The translations under genes and the position numbers were made by a program. From a bacterium (GTDB lineage Bacteria > UBP14 > UBA6098 > B30-G16), in the NCBI GenBank assembly GCA_030620455.1, contig JAUXEQ010000012.1, positions 1 to 14,213 of the forward strand: DNA of 14,213 nt, written 5' to 3'. Numbering within the stretch: the stretch's first letter is position 1; each line of letters begins with the position of its first letter. Of the stretch, positions 1 through 6,648 are shown one piece after another. The notes under the pieces were generated by a model that saw only the letters and a list, made by a program, of their open reading frames with translations, did not search any database and was not told where the DNA came from.

Positions 1-271
1 CAATCATATCATGGAACCCTAATGGTGCCCCAAAAGTAACGTGGATATCTGCTACGATAATCGATAATCCGAAGTAGTTCACTGCAGTTGTATTGATACC
101 ACTTCCAAAATCTACTGTGGGTGTGGCAATAAAGTTGTTTCCAATGATTGAAATACTGTATGACATGCCGTGAATGCCTCTATCGACGGAAACGCCAATT
201 ATTTCCGGGGCAATTGCACCGACCAAACAGAAAGTGATTATCAATGTAAAAACTAATACAAACTTTTTCAC
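1..271 (-). CDS. Exported protein with IPT/TIG-like domain, 5' part only
   Basis: This is an open frame without a stop that leaves the window at the left edge; 90 codons are visible. I start it at GTG (269-271), because a perfect AGGAGG (278-283) lies 6 bases upstream and the first residues, MKKFVLVFTLIITFCLVGAIA, form a classic signal peptide with likely cleavage after Ala21. After cleavage the protein begins PEIIGVSVDRGIHG. It continues with an IGNNF motif, a VDFGSGI motif and a stretch ending in GAPLGFHDMI, which is the pattern of one IPT/TIG-like immunoglobulin-fold domain. Such domains occur, often in series, in large secreted or surface proteins of FCB bacteria. The function cannot be told from this fragment. 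A candidate promoter lies just upstream, so it may be transcribed separately from dinB. Confidence 0.8.
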   Translation of the reverse strand, partial: MKKFVLVFTLIITFCLVGAIAPEIIGVSVDRGIHGMSYSISIIGNNFIATPTVDFGSGINTTAVNYFGLSIIVADIHVTFGAPLGFHDMI

Positions 272-318
272 AATAAACCTCCTATTCAAAATTATTCTTT
301 TTTCACCCTACAATAATA

Positions 319-347
319 TAAATATACAAATCCGCAATAAAAGTCAA
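319..347 (-). promoter_or_regulatory. Candidate sigma-70-type promoter for the IPT/TIG-like gene
   Basis: On the minus strand TTGACT (342-347) matches five of six -35 consensus bases. It is followed either by TATTTA (319-324) at a 17-base spacing or by TATATT (321-326) at a 15-base spacing. The site is about 50 bases upstream of the GTG start at 271, in the gap after dinB. The match is good for an AT-rich region, but the promoter grammar of this organism is unknown. Confidence 0.4.
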
Positions 348-380
348 TTCATTATCTCATTTATCTAAATTTTTTTTTGC

Positions 381-1541
381 TTAGCGTCTCTTTTTCGTTA
401 TTTCGAATGCTCTAACAATTCTGTCATATCCGTGTTTTTCTCGGATATCTAACATCAACTTAACTAAATCTTCAGATTTACTATCAACACTAAACAATTG
501 TGAACTCCAATCCACAGAAGGAACAAGATTTGAAATCGATATTCCAAGAAGCCTAATATTCCTTCTCTGTACATTAATAAGCAGTTTTTCTGCAATATCA
601 TAGATTAACTTATTGGATCTGGTTGGAAAATCTATTGTTTCCGAACGAGTTATGGATTTCATATCAGAAAATTTCACTTTCAAAGTTATTGTTCTACCAA
701 CAATTTGACGTTTCAACAACCTTTCTGCAATACGGTCGCAAAGCAGCAGAAGTTTCCATTTAAGCAAGCCAAAATCTGAAATGTCACTATCAAAAGTTCT
801 CTCCTGTGATATTTGTTTTCGTTCCTCAGGTGGCTTCACGGGTCGATCGTCAATTCCTTGAACGAGTTGGTAAATTTCCCTACCAGAACCACCAAGAGTC
901 TTCACAAATTCCTTAAGTGAATATTTCAAAACATCTCTAATCAAAACGAATCCCAAACCTGCAAGTTGCTCGCTGAGTTTGGGACCAATTCCGGGGATTA
1001 TGGACAACGGTTTTGGATCAAGAAAGCTTCTTATCTCATTCTCTTTAATTACGAAAAACCCATCCGGTTTCATTTCCTCGGAGGCAATTTTTGCTAATAG
1101 TTTATTGGGTGCTACGCCCACTGATACTGGAAGATTAACGTTGACCTTAATTTCCTCTTTAATCTTTTTTGCAGTCTCGATTGGATCGCCAAACAACTTC
1201 TCCGTACCGGTCAAATCAACGAAAGCCTCGTCGATGGATGCAGGTTCAACAGCCGGAGAAAATTTAAGCATTATCTCAAAAATACGTCTTGAAAATTGCT
1301 CATACCGAGCAAATCTACCCTTTAAAAACGTAGCTCGAGGACAAAGACGATATGCATGTCGAGTAGGCATTGCAGCATGGATTCCATAAGCTCGGGCTTC
1401 ATACGAAGCGGAAGATACGACATTTCTGCCTTTAAAAGGATCACCGCCCACAACAACTGGTTTCCCACGGAGTTCAGGTCTATCCAATTGCTCTACTGAG
1501 GCAAAAAAAGCATCCATGTCTATGTGAACGATTGTTCTCAA
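381..1541 (-). CDS. dinB: DNA polymerase IV (Y-family translesion polymerase)
   Basis: The 386-residue product is a complete Y-family error-prone polymerase that copies past DNA lesions. The N-terminus carries the metal-binding HIDMDAFFASVEQ motif (Asp8, with the steric-gate region at Phe12/Phe13). The second catalytic motif, SIDEAF, supplies Asp104 and Glu105, and IPGIGPKLSEQLAGLG near residues 182-197 is the helix-hairpin-helix of the thumb. A little-finger domain follows. Near the C-terminus SSQLFSVDS sits where many homologues have a sliding-clamp-binding QLxLF motif, but it is degenerate. The start is TTG (1539-1541), preceded at 5 bases by AGGA (1547-1550); the conserved domain begins at once, so no other start fits. 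A GAAC-N4-GTTC dyad overlaps the first codons and may be a LexA site. It lies 72 bases after the small secreted protein on the same strand. Confidence 0.96.
   Translation of the reverse strand: MRTIVHIDMDAFFASVEQLDRPELRGKPVVVGGDPFKGRNVVSSASYEARAYGIHAAMPTRHAYRLCPRATFLKGRFARYEQFSRRIFEIMLKFSPAVEPASIDEAFVDLTGTEKLFGDPIETAKKIKEEIKVNVNLPVSVGVAPNKLLAKIASEEMKPDGFFVIKENEIRSFLDPKPLSIIPGIGPKLSEQLAGLGFVLIRDVLKYSLKEFVKTLGGSGREIYQLVQGIDDRPVKPPEERKQISQERTFDSDISDFGLLKWKLLLLCDRIAERLLKRQIVGRTITLKVKFSDMKSITRSETIDFPTRSNKLIYDIAEKLLINVQRRNIRLLGISISNLVPSVDWSSQLFSVDSKSEDLVKLMLDIREKHGYDRIVRAFEITKKRR
1526..1537 (-). promoter_or_regulatory. Candidate LexA (SOS) box overlapping the dinB start
   Basis: The sequence reads GAACGATTGTTC on the plus strand and GAACAATCGTTC on the minus strand. 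It is a perfect dyad with GAAC and GTTC arms separated by 4 bases. This is the core of the LexA box known from Firmicutes, Actinobacteria and some other phyla. It covers dinB codons 2-6. dinB is a classical SOS gene, so the placement is suggestive. The site is inside coding sequence, no lexA gene is in the window, and the LexA specificity of this organism is unknown. Confidence 0.4.
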
Positions 1542-1560
1542 TTCTATCCTATTCCATTAA

Positions 1561-1629
1561 TTACTTTAAAAGAAATGCTCTTTTAACAATTGTTTTTTTA
1601 GCATTGTGAGCCTTTATAAAGTAAACACT
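1561..1629 (-). pseudogene. Out-of-frame 3' end of the sorting-domain gene
   Basis: Read on the minus strand in a frame different from the preceding ORF, this stretch encodes SVYFIKAHNAKKTIVKRA and then a Phe-Leu-Leu-Lys end with a TAA stop at 1561-1563. Sorting domains of the PNPFN type typically end in a GVYF(V/I)K strand followed by a basic strand finishing in LLK, so this is the expected C-terminus of the 1614-2015 protein. It overlaps the end of that frame by 16 bases. Restoring one base near 1629-1640 would join the halves, although the joined domain would still look about 10-20 residues short. It may be a real inactivating mutation or an assembly error. Confidence 0.6.
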
Positions 1630-2015
1630 GATGAGTTTAAATTCACAGAACTAACTACTCGTCCTGAAATATCGATTATTTCTACAATTCCGGTGAAAGG
1701 ATTTGAGAAATTCAGCGAAACGAACGAGTTAAACGGATTTGGCAAAATCGATAATTCAAACTTTTCGGGTAATATTTCCAGCAGCTGCGAAGAATTTACG
1801 CTATAATCTGGCTCTGAAGGAAATGAATTGATTGAATCATCTTCTGTCGGCAGATAAACATAACCATAAGAATTTATGGAATAATTTGCTGAGAATTCAA
1901 CCTCTACGACAAATCCCATTTCATCTGAATCAATATTCCATTGTGCTGCATCGAGGAATGTGAAGGAAATTATAATAGTTATTAAAAACAATTTACAGTT
2001 CATAATTATAAGCAT
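1614..2015 (-). CDS. Small secreted protein with truncated C-terminal sorting domain
   Basis: The 133-residue frame starts at ATG 2015, shortly after AGAGGA. An alternative start is the ATG four codons later. Residues 1-24 form a signal peptide ending near LDAA. Residues 25-80 are acidic and Ser/Asn-rich with no recognisable fold. Residues 82-133 (LPEKFELSILPNPFNS, then VEIIDISGRVV) match the start of the C-terminal sorting domain used in FCB bacteria to send proteins through the type IX route, with its hallmark PNPFN. The stop at 1614 falls before the last strands of that domain. Their continuation is found in another frame (1561-1629), so this looks like a frameshifted gene, possibly also with an internal deletion. 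It lies 35 bases downstream of glnA and may be cotranscribed with it. The function of the mature part is unknown. Confidence 0.65.
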   Translation of the reverse strand: MLIIMNCKLFLITIIISFTFLDAAQWNIDSDEMGFVVEVEFSANYSINSYGYVYLPTEDDSINSFPSEPDYSVNSSQLLEILPEKFELSILPNPFNSFVSLNFSNPFTGIVEIIDISGRVVSSVNLNSSVFTL

Positions 2016-2050
2016 CTTTCCTCTATTAATTAGTCAGGAGTTATCTTTTT

Positions 2051-3466
2051 TTATCTCCCAAAATACATTGCGATTTCATATGGCGTAACAAATCGAGAAA
2101 GTTTGAGTTCATCATCTTTTAGTTGCTTGGCGTACGATCTGATGAAATTGTCAGGGAAAACACCTTCTTTAATTAGAAATTCACAATCGTTTAAAAGTGC
2201 ATCGGCAGCTCCTGTGAGTGAACTAGGCAGACTATCAAGTTTATTCTGCTTGTCATCGCTCCATTCAGTGACATCATCATCGTACGGTCCATATCCTAAC
2301 TCGATAGGATCCAGCTTCTTTGCTATACCGTCAAGACCAGCCAACATCATAGCTGAAATTGCCAGATACGAATTAGCCATAGGATCGGGAGGACGATATT
2401 CAATTCGCTTTTTCTGTGGAGTGTCCACATACTTAGGTATTCTAATTGCTGCAACTCTATTTGCTAACCCATAAAATAACTTTGTAGGTGCCTCAAAACC
2501 CGGAACAAGTCTTCGGAACGAATTTGTACTCGGATTGGTGAATGCAGTCAATGCCGGTGCATGATACAATAAACCTGCAATATAATTCCTCCCAAGTTTA
2601 GATATATGCGCATATTCTGCGTGCTCATCCCAAAATAGCGAGACATCATCCTTTGCGAGCCACTGATGGAAATGCATACCGTTGCCGGGGAAATTATTAA
2701 GAGGTTTCGGCATAAATGTAATTGGAGAATCGTAAAAACTTGCGAGTTTTTTTGCGAAATATTTTACCATTACAACATTATCAGCAGCTTCAAGAGACAT
2801 CTGAGGAATTAATTCGATCTCGTGCTGTCCACCAGCAACCTCGTGATGATGATATTTTATATTAATTCCGTTCTCTTCCAATTTACTCACCAAATGATTT
2901 CTAAAATCGAATCCGTGATCTTCTGGCGAGGACGCATGATAGCCACCCTTTCTCTCGAGATTTTTATATCTGCCGCCTTTACCGTCGTTCTGCATCACTT
3001 CTAACAATTTAATCTTAAAAAATGCACCGAAATCGCTGTAACTATATGAAATAGAATCAAATAGGAAAAATTCTAATTCAGGAAGCCAATAACTTACAGC
3101 ACCCAATTTCTCATTCAATATTTTCTCAGCCCTTCTTAGAATAGCTCTGGGACAACGATCCATAAGATCACCATCCTCAGCATTAACAATATCGCATAAT
3201 ACTCCACCTGTATCGTCATTATCAAAACCTTCTAAGAAAAATGTATCCAAATCAGGTTTTAAAACCATATCCCCAGATTCGACTTTCCCGAACCCCGGAA
3301 CACTGGAACTGTCAAACGCAACTCCACTGGAAATTTCACTTTTAGATAACTCGTTAATGTGAACTGTAATTGTATGAAAACCGCTAAATATATCCGTATA
3401 ATGCAAGTTTAGAAAAGTCAATCCTTCCGACTCGAGACGTACTGCTAAGTCTTGGTATACATTCAT
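2051..3466 (-). CDS. glnA: Glutamine synthetase, type I
   Basis: The enzyme makes glutamine from glutamate, ammonia and ATP in the cytoplasm and is the entry point for ammonium assimilation. I start it at ATG 3464-3466, because GGAGGA (3471-3476) lies just upstream; an in-frame TTG four codons earlier overlaps this ribosome site and is unlikely. The product is 471 residues, normal for the bacterial dodecameric class. Signature motifs appear in order: FDSSSVPGF near residue 51, PELEFFLFD at 129, HHHEVAGGQHEIE at 206, GNGMHFHQ at 261, NPSTNSFRRLVPGFEAP at 311, and RIEYRPPDP at 354. Where adenylylated enzymes carry the regulatory Tyr (NLYDL), this one has DVTEW, so the Tyr appears to be Thr400 and control by adenylylation is unlikely. 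It lies between the TPR gene and the small secreted protein on the same strand, with a 90-base upstream gap that could hold its own promoter. Confidence 0.97.
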   Translation of the reverse strand: MNVYQDLAVRLESEGLTFLNLHYTDIFSGFHTITVHINELSKSEISSGVAFDSSSVPGFGKVESGDMVLKPDLDTFFLEGFDNDDTGGVLCDIVNAEDGDLMDRCPRAILRRAEKILNEKLGAVSYWLPELEFFLFDSISYSYSDFGAFFKIKLLEVMQNDGKGGRYKNLERKGGYHASSPEDHGFDFRNHLVSKLEENGINIKYHHHEVAGGQHEIELIPQMSLEAADNVVMVKYFAKKLASFYDSPITFMPKPLNNFPGNGMHFHQWLAKDDVSLFWDEHAEYAHISKLGRNYIAGLLYHAPALTAFTNPSTNSFRRLVPGFEAPTKLFYGLANRVAAIRIPKYVDTPQKKRIEYRPPDPMANSYLAISAMMLAGLDGIAKKLDPIELGYGPYDDDVTEWSDDKQNKLDSLPSSLTGAADALLNDCEFLIKEGVFPDNFIRSYAKQLKDDELKLSRFVTPYEIAMYFGR

Positions 3467-3556
3467 AATTTCCTCCAATCCAAATTGAAAAACTACTCAT
3501 TTTTTTTACACTTCAAGTCTTCAATGCGTAAAAGCGTACAATTGAATTCAAATATA

Positions 3557-5320
3557 TTAAAGATTTCTGCCAACAGCACGTAATTTTTGGCGTACAGATT
3601 CTATATTCACACTTTCTGGATACTCGTTAACAATTCTATTGTATAACTCGCTTGCGCTATCTGTTCGCTCCAATGCAAGCATATGATCTGCAATTTTTTC
3701 CAAAGCCAATGGTGCATAAAAGCTCTCAGGATATTTCGAAGCTAATAAGGATAAGGTTTCAAATACCGTAGTATCACCAAGATTTAACTGGCATCGAGCT
3801 TTCTTCCATAGGACAATGTCCATTATTCGTGAGACAGAATTATCAGCTAACATGTTATCAAGCTTTTCGTATGCATTTATAGTATCTCGAATAAACATAT
3901 CATATAATGCTTCACGGATCTTCGGAAGGCTCTCACCTGCATCCTGAAGTAGCAAAAGCAATTCCAACGCATCGTTAGCACGCTCATCATTGGGATAGTT
4001 AACAACGAATGTGTGAAAGGATGCATCCGCAGTATCATTTGAACCGGCAAAGAAATGAGTAATTGCAAACAGGTAGTGCAAAGTCGGGCTTTTCTGATAA
4101 AATTTAAATGATTGTAGTAAAAATTCCCTTGCTGTATCGAAATTCCCTTTATAAAGAAGAATCTTAGCTCTCAGAGCAAGCACAACTTCTGGGGCTCGAG
4201 CCGATTTTCCATATTTTATTTCAATAACTTTTTCTGCTCTATCCGCATCTTTCAAGTTTTCAAGATAAATTTGAGCCAGAATAAGCGTGGCATCATCTGC
4301 GATTCTTCTATTCCCAATATTAAGTACATCACTGAGAAGTTGAATTGCATCAGTAAATCTTCCTTGTCCTCTCATCGCCTGAGCTTTGTAAATTGGTGCT
4401 TTAATAGTAAAACTGTTTTCTGGTAAACTCTCAAGTTCCGAAGCTGCCCTATATACTAGATTAAACTGTTCTTCTCTCAACATCTCCTCGATGAATCTTA
4501 TTAGCAGAGTTCCTTTGCTTCTATCACTTCTGGATTTTTCCGCTTTCACAATGGCTTCGAAAGCTTTTTCATAATTCTCCATCAACTGCTCGACTATAGA
4601 AATCAATCTCCATGCATACCACTTTTGAATTCCCGAAGAAAGAAGGGAATTAAGAGATTTACGCAGTTCGATTAATTCCTCAGGTGTGCGTTCGCTGACT
4701 TCTAATCTTCTTTCCACTTCGGAGAATTTATTAGGATTTCGTTTAAGATAAAGAGAGTATTCATTTACCGCCTTATCAAAACGTCCCTTTATCTCATATA
4801 ACCGTGCCATTTCCAATGCCATAAAACTTTTATCATCGAACCTTTTTCGAGAGTCATATATGAATTCAATATCCTCGTCGATAAATCCTCGGCTATTAAG
4901 TAAATTGTGAACTTTTTGAACCAATTGTCTGCTCGTTGGATTGGATTTTACGGCTTTCTTAATAGTTTTGAATGCCTCATTGGGATTATTAAGTGCAAGG
5001 TGTGCATTCGCCAATTCCAACAGAACCTCAGTATTCTTGGGATTACGAAGTAAAATTGCATTGGCTACTTTTACAATATCATTGTAATCTTTCAGACCTT
5101 TATACGCCTCAAGCAATAGCTCTTGTATTCGAGTATTATCTGGGTTTTCGTTATAAAGAGGTTTGAGAACATCGAGAGCTTCTTTATATTTTTTAATAAC
5201 TAAAAAACGCTTTCCAAGTTCAATATCCCTCTCTAATGAACCGTAAATCATACTCGAAGCAAAACTAACAAGTAAAACAATCCATAAGATATTACTATTT
5301 AATTGTTTTAACTTAGTCAT
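3557..5320 (-). CDS. Exported TPR-repeat protein
   Basis: The product has 587 residues. Residues 11-27 (ILWIVLLVSFASSMIYG) form a signal peptide or N-terminal anchor; there is no lipobox cysteine. The rest is helical and repetitive, with many TPR-like units. Clear ones lie around residues 33-130 (for example YKEALDVLKPLYNENPDN), 165-200, 310-350, 400-450 and 540-575. The last two, with YPNDERANDAL and YPESFYAPLALEKIAD, resemble the TPR units of BamD and YbgF/CpoB-type periplasmic proteins. It probably works as a protein-binding scaffold in the cell envelope, but its partner cannot be told. The start is ATG 5320, with AAGGAG 10 bases upstream. It sits between phoH (131-base gap) and glnA (90-base gap) on the same strand. 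No enzymatic motif was seen. Confidence 0.85.
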   Translation of the reverse strand: MTKLKQLNSNILWIVLLVSFASSMIYGSLERDIELGKRFLVIKKYKEALDVLKPLYNENPDNTRIQELLLEAYKGLKDYNDIVKVANAILLRNPKNTEVLLELANAHLALNNPNEAFKTIKKAVKSNPTSRQLVQKVHNLLNSRGFIDEDIEFIYDSRKRFDDKSFMALEMARLYEIKGRFDKAVNEYSLYLKRNPNKFSEVERRLEVSERTPEELIELRKSLNSLLSSGIQKWYAWRLISIVEQLMENYEKAFEAIVKAEKSRSDRSKGTLLIRFIEEMLREEQFNLVYRAASELESLPENSFTIKAPIYKAQAMRGQGRFTDAIQLLSDVLNIGNRRIADDATLILAQIYLENLKDADRAEKVIEIKYGKSARAPEVVLALRAKILLYKGNFDTAREFLLQSFKFYQKSPTLHYLFAITHFFAGSNDTADASFHTFVVNYPNDERANDALELLLLLQDAGESLPKIREALYDMFIRDTINAYEKLDNMLADNSVSRIMDIVLWKKARCQLNLGDTTVFETLSLLASKYPESFYAPLALEKIADHMLALERTDSASELYNRIVNEYPESVNIESVRQKLRAVGRNL

Positions 5321-5451
5321 CGATAAAATTCTCCTTAGGTAGATTTAATATGGCAGGAAAACCACATAGTTTCATAATTTTTAATTACAATTCATACTTA
5401 ATACTCAAAACAATAACTACATATAGTTTAATTTTATCCTTAGTATTAATC

Positions 5452-6462
5452 TTATTCTTTCTGATTTTCTTCGCTTGTAAGAATACTGCGATTTTCCCAC
5501 CGATCATAAGCCAGAATTATTTCTTGAACCAGCGGATGTCTTACTACATCCTTCTCGGATAGATAAACAATTTCAATACCTGGAATCTCATCTAATATTT
5601 TCCGTGCGTTAATCAAACCCGATTTCTGTTCTAATGGAAGATCTGTCTGTGTAATATCCCCAGTGACAACTGTTTTGGAATTCATTCCAAGTCGAGTAAG
5701 GAACATCTTCATCTGCCTAATAGTTGTATTCTGAGCCTCGTCTAAAATAATAAAAGCATTATTTAAAGTTCTTCCCCTCATAAACGCTAATGGAGCAATC
5801 TCGATAATTCCAGATTCGATATATCGTTCCACCTGTCCTCGAGGAAACATCTCGTAAAGCGCATCATATAACGGTCGGAGATATGGATCAATTTTTTCCT
5901 TCATATCACCGGGGAGGAACCCGAGCTTCTCATCCACTTCAACCGCTGGTCGAACAAGAACTATACGGTCAATCGCTCTCTCCCTCAAAAAACGAATTGC
6001 ACAAGCTACTGCGAGAAATGTCTTACCAGTACCTGCTGGACCAATAGAAAACACAAGATCGCAATTGTAAATAGCTTCAACATATTTACGTTGACCTTCA
6101 CTTCGAGGCTTAACAGGGATTTTCCTATTCGTAACAATTATTCTATCGTCCTCTGGAGCGAATGATAGACTATCTTCTCCTTTTTTCATTTTAATAGCGT
6201 ATTGAAGTGTTTGCTCGGAAACAAATCCTCCGGATGCAAGATGTTTGATCATCTCTTCGAAAACTTCCTTAACCTGATTAACAATTTCCTTTTCGCCATA
6301 TATCTGTATTTCATCACCACGTGTAACAATTCTAACGGGAAACTCAAGTTCTATTTCCTTAACATATGCACCACCCAGCCCAAAAAGTTGTCGCTGATCG
6401 ATTCCAATAGTAGAAATTCTTATCGGACGTCCTGAAAACGCAGTTTTTCGAGCATTAGTCAT
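5452..6462 (-). CDS. phoH: PhoH-family ATPase (PhoH/YbeZ type)
   Basis: PhoH/YbeZ proteins are cytoplasmic P-loop ATPases related to the helicase fold. They are linked to RNA metabolism and often work near the rRNA-processing endonuclease YbeY. I choose ATG 6460-6462 (MTNARKTAF, 336 residues), because AGGA (6469-6472) lies 6 bases upstream. An in-frame GTG-ATG nine codons earlier has no ribosome site. An N-terminal RNA-binding-like region of about 100 residues precedes the ATPase domain. The Walker A motif GPAGTGKT is at residues 141-148, VRPAVEVDEKLGFLPGD follows near 170, the Walker B motif IILDEAQN is at 238-245, and VTGDITQTDLP is at 266. All are intact. It is the first gene of the minus-strand group, divergent from trkH. 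The usual neighbour ybeY is not in the window. Confidence 0.95.
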   Translation of the reverse strand: MTNARKTAFSGRPIRISTIGIDQRQLFGLGGAYVKEIELEFPVRIVTRGDEIQIYGEKEIVNQVKEVFEEMIKHLASGGFVSEQTLQYAIKMKKGEDSLSFAPEDDRIIVTNRKIPVKPRSEGQRKYVEAIYNCDLVFSIGPAGTGKTFLAVACAIRFLRERAIDRIVLVRPAVEVDEKLGFLPGDMKEKIDPYLRPLYDALYEMFPRGQVERYIESGIIEIAPLAFMRGRTLNNAFIILDEAQNTTIRQMKMFLTRLGMNSKTVVTGDITQTDLPLEQKSGLINARKILDEIPGIEIVYLSEKDVVRHPLVQEIILAYDRWENRSILTSEENQKE

Positions 6463-6521
6463 AACCTTTCCTTTTTTCGACTTCATCACGAAGAATTATA
6501 TTTGTTAATGTTGATAAATCA

Positions 6522-6556
6522 AGCTGTTATTTTGTTTTGGTTGGTAACAAACAGCT
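6522..6556. repeat. Inverted repeat AGCTGTT ... AACAGCT
   Basis: The 7-base arms AGCTGTT (6522-6528) and AACAGCT (6550-6556) are separated by 21 bases. Inside them GTTA and TAAC can also pair. The right arm ends on the first base of the TATAAT box. It could be an operator for a dimeric repressor or a hairpin in a leader RNA. Confidence 0.4.
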
Positions 6557-6574
6557 ATAATACTTGCGTATTAT
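6557..6574. repeat. Palindrome ATAATAC-TTGC-GTATTAT
   Basis: A perfect 7-base inverted repeat with a 4-base centre overlaps the last five bases of the TATAAT box at 6556-6561. Outside it, AAACA (6549-6553) and TGTTT (6576-6580) add partial symmetry. The position on the -10 element is typical of a repressor operator. No regulator gene in the window is an obvious partner. Confidence 0.45.
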
Positions 6575-6648
6575 TTGTTTTATGCCGAATATCCAACATA
6601 ATCTGCGATAATTGTTGAAAATCAAGTTAAAAAAAATAAATTAAAGGG

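Larger units (their letters stand above)
6463..6648. promoter_or_regulatory. Divergent phoH/trkH promoter region
   Basis: This 186-bp AT-rich spacer must carry the start signals of both the minus-strand phoH group and the plus-strand trkH group. On the plus strand there is an exact TATAAT (6556-6561), about 88 bases upstream of trkH. The best -35 candidate, TTGTTT (6532-6537) at an 18-base spacing, matches only three of six bases. Two inverted repeats lie directly on and next to the TATAAT and are listed separately. No small gene was seen. Confidence 0.5.

Noticed and set aside
174..368. Plus-strand 64-codon open frame
   Set aside because: It is antisense to the start of the IPT/TIG-like gene and its promoter region. 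The minus-strand frame has a perfect ribosome site and a signal peptide, while this one has neither, nor a recognisable domain.
979..1389. Plus-strand 136-codon open frame inside dinB
   Set aside because: It lies wholly antisense to the highly conserved polymerase domain of dinB and has no recognisable protein pattern.
1566..1586. TTAAAAGA / TCTTTTAA inverted repeat with 5-base loop, possible terminator
   Set aside because: The stem is 8 bp but nearly all A/T, with no following T tract on the minus strand. It also overlaps the out-of-frame sorting-domain tail, so it is more likely incidental.
3542..3551. 10-bp palindrome TTGAATTCAA at the end of the TPR gene
   Set aside because: It is short and A/T-rich, with no associated promoter element. 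Such palindromes are common by chance here.
5415..5428. Hairpin AACTA-N4-TAGTT after phoH, possible terminator
   Set aside because: The stem is only 5 A/T-rich base pairs with a poor T stretch after it. Such hairpins are expected by chance in this AT-rich spacer.
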